Positions 25,594 through 38,773 of a DNA stretch of 64,000 nucleotides are shown piece after piece. Position numbers and translations under genes: made by a program. Position 1 is the stretch's first letter. Every line of letters begins with the position of its first letter. Source of the DNA: Plasmopara viticola (Eukaryota > Oomycota > Peronosporomycetes > Peronosporales > Peronosporaceae); assembly GCA_001695595.3 (NCBI GenBank), contig MBPM02000027.1:434001-498000 (forward strand), given 5' to 3'. The notes under the pieces are model-generated. The model did not search any database. It saw only the letters and a program-made list of their open reading frames with translations, and was not told the DNA's origin.

Positions 25594-28039
25594 GTTTTCT
25601 TTCACAACCTTATTCACCAGTGTTACATTCTTCTACCAAGCCCTGTTTCCTAAAAGCGCTGTTAAGATGTTAGACAACGACACTCACCTGGCTGAGATTA
25701 GGACGAGTAGGTCATTTTAAGACTTGCATCCATGCATGGATGACAGATTAATAAAAACTAGCAAATAAGAGAGCTGGTCAAACATACAATTGTTTCACAT
25801 GGAAGCCGTCTCGCTTCTATCGCAAGCCTTCAAATTCGTGATGAGTTTGTCAGGGATGAAGCCGCATTAACCTTGGACCTCCTATCAAACAAAATGTGTA
25901 GAAATTGGAAGGATCATATACTATAATAGTGGCTTAAGCAAGAAGAAGTCTCATGAAGATTACGAACTTACTTGTTCGAGCCTTGTTGCCAAGCCATAAG
26001 TTTTGGATGCTGCCTTTCAAAGTAATATTTGGTGTTGCGTACAACTACTGAGATAATGAAGTGCGATAATGTTAGAGTGAACATGCATAGGTGAATAAAA
26101 TATTAGGACTGCGAAACAGGCTCATAAAGCAGTGGTTTTTCCAGCGTGATTCGCATCCAGCTAACCAGACGACGAACGTTGTACCGAGAACATGATCAGA
26201 TTAAAACCTTTAGGCGGGTGAACCACGCACCATATATTTATCGACTACCGCTCGTCAAAGAGCGTTATAGGCCACCACGGGGAAAATGGTGAAATCATAC
26301 GATGGCTACGATGGCCTGAAAGGAAATTATCTGAGCAGGAGCGTCGAGGATATCACAATGTGTACACTCGCCGGAAAATGTGTTCGGCTAACTACAAAAT
26401 ACCGGGCGACAAAGTTATGTCATTATTAGGTTGCAAAGGAACGCCGAGTGACGAAACTTGGCTTTCTAGGCTACCACTGGCGACAAAAAAATGAGGCGCA
26501 CGACCAGATTGATGTATCAAGTAGGACATTGGTCAACTAACACAAATCTAATTTTTGAGAGCATGCTGTGACGATCAAAGGATCAACTCATTTAAATAAG
26601 CCAAATTACGAAGGTGGTTAACGACCGAGGTAAAATACTGAATGAGCTAGGGACTTAATACAAAGGGAAAGTTGAGATAGATATACGATGTGGTGATCAG
26701 ATCAAGCACATTTCCGACACTTTAGCACTGGAGAAGACGCTACCGGATCGATTTGCTAACAATGGCAGTTTTTACATTTATGATGAACAAGACCTCTCGC
26801 GAAGGATTACAGTCAATGGCTGTCCTACTAAAAAAAATTACGCCACTAAAGAGGTGAGGTGAGACGACAATCAGGTTGTCAATCTAGGAAAAAGTACGTC
26901 GGATAAAATCAAAAGGCCGTGCCAAATAATCTAAAATGGCATCCTGCGCTTCTGAGAGAGGCAAACCCTGCCGCCGGCTACATCATCATTTCATTGTGAG
27001 ATTAAAGAGGAAGCTCCAGACTAGTGGAGTAGAAAGTATATTAATTGCGATCGCACAAAGCCGCCCAACTTCACCAAGGCTCTCTGGCGATAGCAACAAC
27101 CAAATCTTATGATCTTCAAGAAGTAAATTGTTGGCATCCGACTTTGAATGAGCAGCCTGGCCTGTCTGATGACCGACACGATGCTAATGGTCAACCACCT
27201 ATCGAAAGACCTAGGCAAGATAATGTGGTATTGTTAGTGGATATGGCAAGTGAAGTTTGGGCATTATGAATGGCAGAGACAGCCTGATCAACTTCTGCTA
27301 TGTCGCACCGTTTGATTTGCTCAAAGGTTTTACATACATTTTTGAATAAATGTAAACCATGACTCTCTGAGCGGATGCTATATAAAACCTTGCGTTGATG
27401 CGTAATTGTCTTTCTACATGAATGTATTTTTTAGGATGGGAGGGCCCGGTGATGGTACATCTTTGTCGTTAATCGGTCAATGATCATACAGCGACGGCAT
27501 CGAATGTCAACTCAAGCTGGGGTACCTATGCAAAAAAGGTAAATCGGCTATTAAAATTATGTGACTAGCGAAAACTGTCAGCCCTTGTTGTCTGAAGCAG
27601 AAACTGTAAGGTAGATAACTCGTAGCACTGTGTTCCGGTGGACAGATTAAAAGCTCACCCAAAGATCTAAAGATGTTGATTAGCCCTTTTTCTCACGCGA
27701 GGGTTTCGAAGATCATGCGATTTATGTATCGTTATCTATATATTACGCAAGAAAGATGATCACGGAATATTCAAGACCAGAGTGGCATATGAACCTGTCG
27801 TACAGCATGCCAGAGCACAAGATCGCATCTTCTTCGATGTTTTTACTTTTCTATATAGATAAAGTAGACTTTTTGCGAATAAACAGGTGACTTCGACCGC
27901 TCTGCAGCAAAACACGACAATGCACTATCAACAAATTATTTACAACCATCTGCTTAGACCAAACGAGAAAACTAGAGGAAGGTAGAGAAGCAGGAGTCAG
28001 CTCTGTTGCTAATCGTTAATGTATGTTTATGATACTAGT

Positions 28040-29149
28040 TACCCATTTGTTGAAGTATTGACCTGCACTCGGCCAGAGCTTGGCTGATCCAATCGTCTGG
28101 TCTCCAAGCAGCACGTACCATTTTGCAAAAACAAGAAGAAGAAGAAGAAGGGTGAGTTTCGAAGTTGACGAGAGCATACTTCATAGCAAGTAGCTCTTTG
28201 TCAATAGCAAAATAGTTCCTCTTGGTAGCCCAAGACCATTGAGATTTCTACGCTATCACTCAATCTCGTCTCTCGGCGTCTGTCGATGTAGTGCAGCGCC
28301 GAGCGCAAAACCCTTTTTTTTAGCATACGCGCTATTGTTAAAATAGCTGCCTGTAACAGGCTTTCTTTGTCTTTTTGTAAACCCTCTAGTGTTAAGTTAT
28401 TAATACTTTCCTGTATTCTCTTATAAAAAAACGATCTGACCCGTCTCAAAAAGGAACGTCAGTGTAATCTATATAAAGCTTGGAGTGATGATATCACCAA
28501 AACTCCGCATGATTCTGGAATATCTCTGGCGTCAGCGTTGTGCAAAAAAAGCACTTCATGTAATAGTAGCGCACGCCATTTTTATCAAGTAGAGGAAGGT
28601 TGGCACGATGCTCCACCATTATTTGGTGCTTTAGATATTCCTTAATTATACTGCCATTTGCGGCCAACGATTGGCGAACATTTTCCAGGATCTGGCGAGC
28701 AGTAATTCTGGTGCTGGCGATTTCACCACGACATGCACTATGTGCCTCAGCTCTGGGACTTCTTGGTCATTTCCGACCAGATCTCGAGCTCAAGTCATCG
28801 TCGTGCGAGCACAAATTGCATTTACTTGCTCCGCACTTGCTTGACCAAGAACTTGCTTCAGGCAATCAACACCCTATTCCCGAGTCATACTGTCACTTCC
28901 TTCAATAATCTGGTGCACCTTCACAGTCTCCGTCGTACTGCCCTTCTCCTTCTGTTCACCCACAACTTCCAGAAGCGCTAGCTCACGTGCAAAAATATTT
29001 CGGTATCTCTCCAATAGCTTTTGTTTCTCAAACGTATACGCCCGCTCAGGCATCCTATCTAAATCGTCTCCGCAAACAGATTGCACCGCCAACGCGTAGG
29101 TGACATCGTGTCCAACAAAATGCCAACCAGAGCTCGAGCTTAAGGGCAT
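28040..29149 (-). pseudogene. Degenerate protein-coding locus with a possible Ty3/gypsy RNase H scrap
   Basis: Reading the minus strand downstream from 29149, coding-like text runs through at least two frames. A 91-codon piece is rich in helix-forming residues (KQKLLERYRNIFARELALL). A stop and a frame change follow, then RQILENVRQSL, a cysteine pair (MKCFFCTTL), and an 82-codon piece ending near 28201. I do not recognise this part. Just beyond, at about 28160-28206, the text AIDKELLAMKYALV resembles the conserved RNase H segment of Ty3/gypsy polyproteins. WYVLLGDQ follows after a GAA microsatellite at 28133-28150. No donor or acceptor sites rescue the frame changes, so I call it a pseudogene; it may be two unrelated remnants side by side. 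Confidence 0.35.
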
Positions 29150-32100
29150 TGCCTCACGAGCAAGTCACAAGATTACACTCTTCAATCCAAAATAACATCC
29201 GATTTTCCACCAGCTAGTATGCTGGCCTCTCGTGGCTGTGTCTATAATTTATTTTGGTGGCAACGCTCCCGCGATCATCTGACCCCGGTCGTAGCATGAC
29301 TTCGACAAGTTCGCATAAAACTTTAAGCTCACTTGGAATTTTTCAAGAGTGTCAATTAGCCGTTTTGGATACAGCTTAAAAATATCCAAAAGAGCACGGG
29401 ATCATATTAGTTTCGGAGGCAACAGAGACTGCATTTGGATGTAAAATATTAGCTTTTACTAATATCGAGCGTTCATTTTGAGCATTTCAATGTTCATCCT
29501 TCCCTTTCAGATTTAAATTTTCCGGAAAGAGCTCGAAAAGTAAGAGTGTCTATCCGATTCCATTTATCTAAAGACACGATCGAAATGCAGCTTTGCTAAT
29601 GTGACACCGTCGACAGTGTTCGACACAGCGGTCGAATGAGCCGTTTTGCTCAATCGGTCAGCAAAGCTCACAATACTAGTGATATCTACCGAGTCCCTTG
29701 GCAGGTATAATTTCTAGTGAGCTGCCAACAGAGAAATTGCCCCGTAAGCCTACCAATGCCATGACTCATTTGACAAGGAATTTATCCATTGCCACTACTC
29801 CGTAATTTACACTGTACTTGTGTAAGCAATTGACAAGGCAACCTACTCTCCTAAGTACTTCTAGCTTAATAGAATTGGTCAAAACACAAATGCCTTGACT
29901 TAAGAAGATCTGCTCGAAAGCCATACTTCTCATTACCCAAAAATATTTCTTAAGCGTCAATGATGCCGTATTGTTACAATATGGCATTCGGCTTGTTACA
30001 TCTAAAAAGGGATGGTTAAACGTTATAGTCAGATTTTAAGACCATTGGGGCATGACCAATCACTCCCAGAGCAAACTACTCGGGATACTGATCGCGATCG
30101 ATAGTAAGTTACATTCTCGCACGAGACATTAATGAAAACTTGATAGCGCCAAGCTCTCTGGTGAAATGTTCTTTCTAGATATTGGCGTCTCTGCCGAGGT
30201 GGTGGCTGCATTTAGCGTATGAAAGTGTGCACAATGCGCTATTAGCCAATTAATTTTTCGACAATGTGAAATGAAGGGACTTGCTCTTCCAGATCCGTGC
30301 TTTGCACGATAGAATGCGCTAATGACGTCATGATATTGCTTTTTGGCTACCACTGTCGTGCCATATAGTATGTTTTGGCTTCTGGACCAATCTTTTTTTA
30401 GGACGTACACCACTATCAGGTAATGACGCAAAGTGGGTTACAAACTGGTATTCCTTTGACGAAGAATAACACGGATCTAATGTAATTTTTTAAAATGGTA
30501 GATTTGCTTTGTGCATAAAATGTCGTCTTATTGTCTCTCGAGACCGCTTAATTCGATTATAGTGAAGAGCTGATCTTTTCGCGACAACAATCCTTCTGAG
30601 CTGTTGACATACGTGCCTTTTAGACCTTGAACAACTTACTCAACTCATGAAGAGCATTAACGTGACTAATTCGGTTTTTGCTAAACTCGCCTTTGGCCCT
30701 GCCGCTATTACAATTAAAAGATAGCATAGCCAAGCCTTATAGCCCTGTAAGCTGCTTAATGAGCGTCCTGTAACGCCATCTTCTCCTTCAGGTATCAAAG
30801 ATACTCATTAATACGACTAGACTTTAGCGCACCGACGTCGCGACCGACGGCCAAAAAGGAGCTCTGCCCTGACCGATGAAAATGATGACCCTTAAAACAG
30901 ATGAGCAGCATTTCGATACCTCAATCGCCGAACGTTAAACAAGCGCTCTCCACGATAAATGGTGTTCGGTGGGCCACGGACCACATCAAAACCACCTATG
31001 TGACTCTGGCTTACACTTTAAATAGACAACCGCGAACACTGCCCACGACAAGCGTTGACTAGTGAAATAGGCAAGAAATTTCTTAATGATAAACAGTAAG
31101 CACTGTTCTTTAGATGTTTTGCTCAGTGATTTACGTGCCACCCTACGTAGCCTGCATATGCTTACTATGCTCGAAGCCGAATAAATCCCTTATAGCATGC
31201 AGCGAGTGCTACAGTTTACAAGCAGTGGTCAATCCACCTCACGCGCAGTGATAGGTTTTTGCTCACTCTATCTTAGCTTATAATTAGTCATAGCGCTCAT
31301 GACTTGCAGCGAATGCTAATTTAACGAGCACAGCTCAATATGTTTCCACTCCTCTCCTCGGCACCAATAGTTTTTGTTTTTAAATACTCTAAATTGAGAC
31401 GTTGGACTCGGTCGAGCATCTGCTTCAAAAGCGCTTCTACTTTCTAAAGGAGGATAATCAATACTCACAGCGTTTGATATCAAACTAATTTGATCAATTT
31501 TTATATAGTGCTCGGGGGCTTTAGCCACGCTTTGCTCGTGAAAAGGCCAAATCCCGCAGACAACTTCAAGACCAAACAGAAGTTGACAGAAGTCAGGGCA
31601 AAAGAACTTAAACCGTGGACATTGCTATCAGTATACACTCATACTATCGGTATACTACATACATTGACTCTCGTTTTTTGCCGATAAGGGAATACAACAA
31701 CATCAACTTATTGTGCTCGAAGAACCTCAGCATAGGGCTGAAGAGGCTCGAGAGTATAGCGTTAAGTATAATTGCTCAGTGCTTTGTAGTCAAAGAAGAT
31801 ATACCATAGTCTTAATAGCTGCCTCAACTACCAGCAAGTAAGTCATGCACGCACTACCCGTACAAAAATTCGAAGTTTTTAGGCTACAAACCTGACGAGC
31901 TTCTGTTTCCATCCAAGCTCAGTCAATCTTAGCTTTTCCACAATGCCGTGCTGTGCTGACTGGGTATAAAAGTTTTCTCGCGATTGGCCTGACGACTGGT
32001 CAACCGCGTAATTCGGCTCCTTAAACTCTATCCTAGAGCCGCAAATGGCGAATATTGATATAACATCGATTGATGACCATAGGCTGTCTCAAAGATGCCT

Positions 32101-35100
32101 AAAAGCTAAGCTCAACAAAAACTGTCACTTTCACTGCCTTCTTCAAGCAGGCTGGGTGCACACAAATCACCCTTTTCCATACGAAAAATGTTAAACGTTC
32201 TTACCTTGATCTCAAGATAGCGTTACTGTAGACATTAGCGACGAAACAATTTGCGCCAGCTGACGCTACATGTTATCTAAGAGAATTCCCGCTCGAACCG
32301 AGCAATTATACCTAAATGCTCATTATCGTGCTCTTTTTTTCAATCTCTGCGATGGCCAGAGTCACTCTTTGTTGCCTCGTCCGCAGCAATGCGGACATCA
32401 TGACTATGCTTACTCCGACCCGATCCTCCCTTTCTGACCTTTAAAGGTTTCCACACTCACGATGAGTGGCTTTGGTACATCTGCCTTGTAAGTCGACGTC
32501 CTCGAAGCAGTCAATTCGTTGTATCTTGTAAAGTTGTTTCAACAAGGCATTCTTGTAACGAATAACGTCTTCAGATGCGAAGCGACCATGTTCGAGTCCT
32601 TGCGCAATCTAGTGTTGCACCCTTTCTAGGCATAAAGAGATTTTGGCCAACTCAGTTCCTCAGCAATTCCCCGAGGCAAATGTGTAAATACTTCACTTTC
32701 ACAAAGAACTCATTCAAAGGAACACAGTTGTAGACCATTAGCACACCCTACCAGGTGCAGCAAGACCACCGTAGCTCTATGGCTCAAAGAAGCTTGAGTT
32801 AGTCTCTGACCCTCTTTCCATACCTTTTTGTACAGACTGCTAGTCGCTATCTGCTTAACCTTAAGGTTTCAATCCCGTGGCTACAGCTATAATAATATAG
32901 AATGTACACGAAACCTTATTCGGGCAGAAATGCTACTATTAGTATACAGAATAGTTTCGTACCACTTATATGAAAGCAGCAGTGGTCTATAAACCATGTC
33001 AGCCTTTCTGTTAGCATATCAGAACTAAGTACTGCCTTCTTATTGATGTTCAAAACATCGCACGAAATGCCATCAGCTAGGGTGACACACACGGGCACCC
33101 CGTTACAGAGAGAATCTATCTGCTTGCTTACGTCGTTGCAGTTATCGGGAATTTCACCACTCAGCTTTGTCATGTTTGTCTGCAATCAGTGATCCAACTT
33201 ATGCTTCTAAATTGGCATTAGTATATATGCCTTCTGAGTTTGCCCGATCTCAAGAGCTTTTGACCCGACTCTTGTGGATTACCCATTGTCTTGTCTGTGG
33301 GGGAGCGCGTCAACGCACACGTTTAGCTTGCTCGATCTAAATTTAACGCAGAAGTTATGATCTGCGAAGAATGACCACCGTATTGCTGTTCACTTGACGA
33401 AGCGAGGCATATTTGTTGCTTATGCCAACTGTCGCTCCTGATTTATGGCAGGTTATATATCGAGTTCAATATCCTCCGGACAGTGATAGCTAATAATAGC
33501 TTAATCTGGGAGCAAAAGTATTTAAATTCATAGACATTAGCTTCTGAATTTCACACCTCAGGACGAAGTTGTCTCTAACGGGGATATTGGTAGCTATTCG
33601 ACAACCGTATTGCGTAATACTCCTCACACTACGGGCTGGCCGATCAATGGGGCGTCTTATCCACTCAACTATCACACACCCTTCTTTCGGATGCGGGGTG
33701 GTAGGGCAGTCGCACTATCAAGGCGTGGTAGCTCGTTCACATTAGTTTTTTTTTCAGCTGCCTTTACTCAAATTCCATGGGTATACTGGGTCGAGCAATT
33801 AACCATTCGAGCACAGAGTCGTTCGTTTTATCGGAAAGAAAGCGGATAGTAGTTTGCAGTGTGATAAATGCGCTGCAAAAATATGCCTAGCTAAATCCAG
33901 GATCAATTGTGTAGGCTAATCGTAAAGCTGCTCTAATTGAATACAATTGAAGGAGCCGCTACCCATATGCGCTAAATTAATCTTTCTTCGTGTCCATTAT
34001 ATCATTTTCACCAGACGGTTGGTAAGTTTGACGCAGATAAGGTACTATCGCGCAATCATCGTCTTTGTAGTAGGATGCGTATACTAGTATTGCTCGCTGT
34101 ACAGGAAAGCTCTTCGCCGTGAGCTTGATATATTTGCAGCAACGGCAACGTATTTTTTTAAAGATGGAAGCTACAATAATCAATACATCTGGTGACGATA
34201 TGGTGCGTCTACCAATTACTGATGCTTTGGCTTGATAGTTTATGTCTGAGTTTGGCTATCATGCCATTATTTAGTTTTCTCGGCATAAGGTGACATCGAA
34301 TCCTTTAAAGACTGCATTGCAAAAATTTGCACAAGTAGAAGAAGCGTGTAACAGCTGCTAATCTCAGTAATACGGCAACGTCGGGCTTTTTTTCACGGGA
34401 AAAGACCAAAGTTTCGACGCAGCAAAAGCCACAAGCTTTGCCGGGATCATTGAAAGAAGCGAATACAGGCCAATTACTGCCAGTGTGGGCAACGCCCTCA
34501 CCGACCCCTCCAAGATGCTGTGTGAGCTGCATTTATACGCTCATTGAGGTCTGTTGTAAAATGACAGAATTCATTTATCCTCTATCGACCACCTCTACGA
34601 AGCGTTTCAGCCTCGGATAGCGATAGTGACGACATGACGTTCAGATAATCAAATGTCTATGTTCGGAATTTTCACTCGTTGCATGAAGATGAAACAGAAC
34701 AAGAAATGCCTAAAGTTTTACAGGGAAAGACTACAATTGCGTCACGTCCTCGCGTAACGCCTAGGGGAAATTACGCTACATGCAGTTTAGACAAGTATTG
34801 GCGAAAAAGATGTTGTTTTGGACCAGCTTCGCAAACTTAGCTGGGGTGGTATTCCTACAAAATATTGCTTTACAGTCTCGCGGCTGCTATTAATATGTGG
34901 TTACACTTACTTATCAAAGAAATGATTTTTCCGGTGTAGAGATTAAAGCCAGTCGGCGGAGGCTATATTGGAGCAAAAGCGTTAACCGTACGCAGAACTA
35001 CTTTAACGAAAATATTACATTGAACATTCGCAATGCAAGACTCCATGCACTTTTGCACGTATGGACGCTGATAATTTGATAACAATCTCGACACAAGATC

Positions 35101-35813
35101 ATAGCAGGTTTGAAATAATAAGGTTGGCATTAACGAGCAATTAAACAAAGTACTAGGAGACCAAGCAGAGTGTCCTCAATTATTGACAGTACCCAGAGCA
35201 TCAAGGTTGATCTCTGCATTGGCTGTGCGAGCCGCATCGGCATAAACTTTGATATTTACAGGTTCATTGCATCATTTCTGTCTGTCCAATGGTGAGCCAG
35301 CCAATCATAGAGCATTATCATAGCTTAGGTGTAATGCATTACGAAAGGGGCTGGTTCAAGAAATGGGGGGGGGCTGGTTAGCGGCTCCCTAAAATTTATT
35401 GGCTCAAATATTATTTTACTAATGATGTGCGTAAGGCGAAAATGTATATATAGAGGATGGGCAATGAATTAGATGCAAATTGGCTTAAACTCAATGAGTA
35501 AGGAAACTAAATCCCTACCTGACAAGTAGGGCTGCCTTTTGGATCCAGCGATCCATTGGCTCACTTTTTTTGACGGAGGTGGAATGGTCCCTGTTTTAGG
35601 AACTCGTTACTTTAGAGTGACTAAACAGAGGGCCGGTCCCCGCCCATTTTAATCCTTTTTTACATGCCTAAATAGCAAGCACCACTTGTCATTAAGTTAA
35701 AATTATCCGTCAGGCTGTAGCAAAGCCAGCCAGATAGGCTGCAGTTCTACTCATGTGCCATAACGTAATTTTGACCAATAGTAGACGCCACTTCAATACA
35801 CATTAATTGCAAA

Positions 35814-37160
35814 ATGGCGGAGAAGAAGGTGAGGGACTCTGCATCGCGTGTGATCGACCAAGACTTATGTGTAACATATAAATTCGTTTCAACAGATATG
35901 GAAGAAAATCCTTTACGCTCCGCAGCCATATGAGGACAATTATGTCGATAAGACATTCTTAAAGCAGATGCGGACTAATGGTGCTTTTTGTAATTTGCCG
36001 CGCCGCATGGCGATGCAGATAGCGATCTCCTTACCCTTACCATGTTAAGCTAATGTGCAAGATCACGACTACGGAGGCATGGTCCGCTCGGCTGCGGCTA
36101 TCACGCAGCAAATCTGCGCTGTCTTAATCTTCTACGTGAGTTTCCGTAGCGATATAAGTGCACATCTGACTGTTTAATCAATAGTCAGTATTCGAGTTTG
36201 TCCGACGAGATTCCGTATCGGTCGTGCTGTTGGGGAGTATCGACGTGATATTAGCAGTGACTGGATTTACAGTCCTTCGTGTTTACCTCGGCCTACCTTT
36301 GCGTGAGTGCGCTTGCGCAAAAAGTGCTTTAGTACCTTACCGTATCTTTTTGAACAGGCACATGGGACACCATAAGCTCGTGTTTGCTCTTCTGCGCCAT
36401 GCTATCACTCTTATCGCCTATTTTGCGGACACTTACAAGGTCGTATGCAGATGACACAATCTGGGCACTAGCAACGTTCCTGGGTATGCTGCACCTTATC
36501 ACCCATGACTACACTTATGTCAACTCAGGAATTGGCCGGTAAGCGGTACCATGATTGAAAAAGCGACCAATAGTATCACTCTGCAATCAACGTGATTGCT
36601 GTGTGTTTGGATGGTGTAGCTTTAGTGGCACCATCTCACTAAATGCAGCTATCTTCACGGCGGTACTACTAGGCTCAAGACTGCAATCAAACGAGCATGT
36701 GTACGCTTTCGTGCTCTTTGCTATCGAAGTCTTCGCCATGTTTCCCATCTTCCAGCGCGAGGTCAAGGTGACTATTGATGTATGGTGTTTTCGCTTTTGT
36801 TGCTGGCAGGTCTTGATCTTGTTTTTGATTGCTGCAGCTCTACTCGGAGCGACTGCACCTTACGACGGCAGCTATGATGTTTGCCCTTGCGTTGACGCTA
36901 ACCTGGCATTGTTCGGGTTTGCTGAGCGTACTGACAGGTGCCTTTGTGCTCTTTCTAGCTTTTGTGTGCCCACTCTGGTTCATGCACGTGCAAGAGTCTA
37001 AAAGGTATCTGCTGTCAGTCAGTCTGTCCTGAAACAATTTTTATTTAGGGGTGATGCGCTCTCTCCGACTGACGCACGAAATCATATGTACTTTTTGTGT
37101 ACCATTTGCAGTGAAATTCTTGGCCCCTGGGATATCGCCCACATCCAGCCGGAGCAGTAG
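35814..37160 (+). CDS. PIGC: PIG-C / GPI2 subunit of GPI-GlcNAc transferase
   Basis: Multi-span membrane subunit of the ER enzyme that transfers N-acetylglucosamine to phosphatidylinositol, the first step of GPI-anchor synthesis. Eight exons are inferred: 35814-35828, 35896-35980, 36050-36135, 36185-36302, 36358-36538, 36620-36767, 36838-37004 and 37112-37160. They sum to 849 nt, or 282 residues, close to the human protein. Family landmarks occur in order: WKKILYAPQPYEDNYVDKTF near the start, AAITQQICAVLIFY, LSPILRTLTRSYADDTI, LITHDY, SLNAAIFTAVLLGSRL, FVCPLWF, and the terminal GPWD motif in EILGPWDIA. Every intron junction keeps frame. The 15-nt first exon and the 49-nt last exon would be missed by simple gene finders. 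The gene stands alone between the desert and a 1.6-kb intergenic region. Confidence 0.93.
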
Positions 37161-38773
37161 TCGTAGATGCAGAGTGTTTCGAGTTTCTGTGCATTTGTAA
37201 ACATGACATTACAGGGTACTCGCACAATGTCGAGCCGAGCATGGTTTGCTGCGATTCGAGTTTCATAGTGATGACACCACTGCATTCGTCTAGCGCTGCG
37301 CGTCGCGTTCTCTTAAATGCTCCAACGGACAAGCGTTTCAACTTCAAGCAGCATCGTAATACGCCGTTACAAAGTTCGTTGCATTTTCTTTCGATTTCCT
37401 TAACCGTTACTAAAAAGTTTGCAACGTGCCTCTTCGCGCGCAATGCTATACGTGTACATGTAATACTACTGTAAAAGTCATAAGCCACGTCCTCTTTTCT
37501 CAGCTGCGGGCTTTGCCAGTATAACTAGTGATTCTTGGCACGAAATTAGCCTCGAGCATTGACTCAACCGTGCCAACGAAGCCTGTACTTGAATACTTTT
37601 AATGCTAAGCATAGCCATAATGGTCTTTATGCGGTGCAATCCTAATAGCCTGTCATGTCAGACACTGCAGTCTAATCTAGACTTTACCGGCGCAACATGC
37701 GTGACGCAACTGTCTCGAAAAATAGTTAAAGTGAGCCCGGCGGCGTCCCTCTGTGAGCCACGCTGTCCATTCGTCGAACTTTGTGCCCCTTAAAGGAGCA
37801 GTCGTGCGTCATACTGAAGTGGAGCTAGCTAACAAAGGCCAACCAGCGTTAATTACATTATTCCGATAGAGCACGTACAGCTTAGCAGGTACCATGCAGC
37901 AACACTTCGTGTTGCAGCTTTTTGCGGATCTATTTTCCGTGATTGCCGGGCGCGACCGCTGATTTTAGGCTACAGCAGAACTTTTCACGAACTCTCTACG
38001 CGGGCCAAATTTGAAGTGTAGTAGTGTTACTGTAAATTATGCTGCTTACAGTACAATACGTGTACAGTGACCGACAGCAAATGCCCACCACACCCACACG
38101 CCATCGTAAATAGTATGGCTCAGCAGATGGCACCGCTCGGCTATCCATATGCATGGTCAGGTGACAGAAATTTATCTTTGTTCATGCCAACGGCCTCTGT
38201 CCGCTGCGTCTAGGCACGAGACCGTCGAATATAGCCTGCTACATGTAAATAACAAGTAAAAGAAGGTATGCTTTTCACAAAAGTAATACATACTTGTACT
38301 ACTATTATAAGAATACTGGCGGGCCGGGCCCTCGTTTTGGCTTCCACTAAATAACTAGGACTCTGTAGTAGCTTCAGCAACGACGGGTCAGCCCGAGGCG
38401 AACCGTGGAAGAACGCTCATCGTCGCATGGGAGGCCACGATTGGCTAAAAGCTCAATCAGCGTCGCCATTGGCTCCCTGGCGTACCTCTCAAAGCCGCAG
38501 CTAGGCGGCATTAAAAACGGAAAGATTAAGATGCCTACTCATTTGAACTTTCACCTGCAACTGTGCACGTGTGCAATCTCTTGAGACGTTTCGCAGTTCT
38601 ATTCGGGTCTATCTCCAAGGCGTCTGTCACCTCGTGATTTGAAATTCGTCACCGTATTTACGTTCACGCGTATTCTTTGTGTGTGCGTTATATCGTCCAA
38701 TTCGTGAGCGCGAATCGTCCAACTTCTCGAAGAAGTGCCCCGCGATTACCTCTTTTTTAACGCAACGTACACG
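37161..38773. other. Intergenic region upstream of the MYB gene
   Basis: No gene is supported in these 1.6 kb. Open frames on the minus strand at 37045-37488 overlap the end of PIGC and match no family I know. The last 300 bases probably hold the promoter and leader of the MYB gene. Confidence 0.5.
38534..38560 (+). promoter_or_regulatory. Candidate oomycete initiator-like element
   Basis: The segment CTACTCATTTGAACTTTC, about 240 bp before the MYB start codon, resembles the oomycete initiator core (YTCANTYY) followed by an AT-rich flank. It is a short degenerate motif, so a chance match is quite possible. Confidence 0.3.

Larger units (their letters stand above)
17577..35813. other. 18-kb gene desert of decayed, AT-rich DNA
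   Basis: No intact gene can be supported here. The longest open frame is 124 codons (25219-25593). The sequence is crowded with stops in every frame, yet shows scattered stretches of protein-like coding text broken by frameshifts, which suggests old genes and mobile elements in decay. Specific traces are listed separately: a degenerate locus at 28040-29149, a possible zinc-finger relic around 24690-25593, a tRNA/SINE-like fragment near 33570-33700, and a small direct repeat at 23695. No long terminal repeats or target-site duplications could be recognised by eye. Confidence 0.6.

Noticed and set aside
26200..27280. Scattered frames suspected of being a retroelement polyprotein
   Set aside because: No reverse transcriptase, integrase or protease motif could be read in any frame.
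36840..37488. Minus-strand frames overlapping the PIGC end (65, 147 and 67 codons)
   Set aside because: The plus strand there encodes PIGC exons 7 and 8 with the terminal GPWD motif; the minus frames match nothing.
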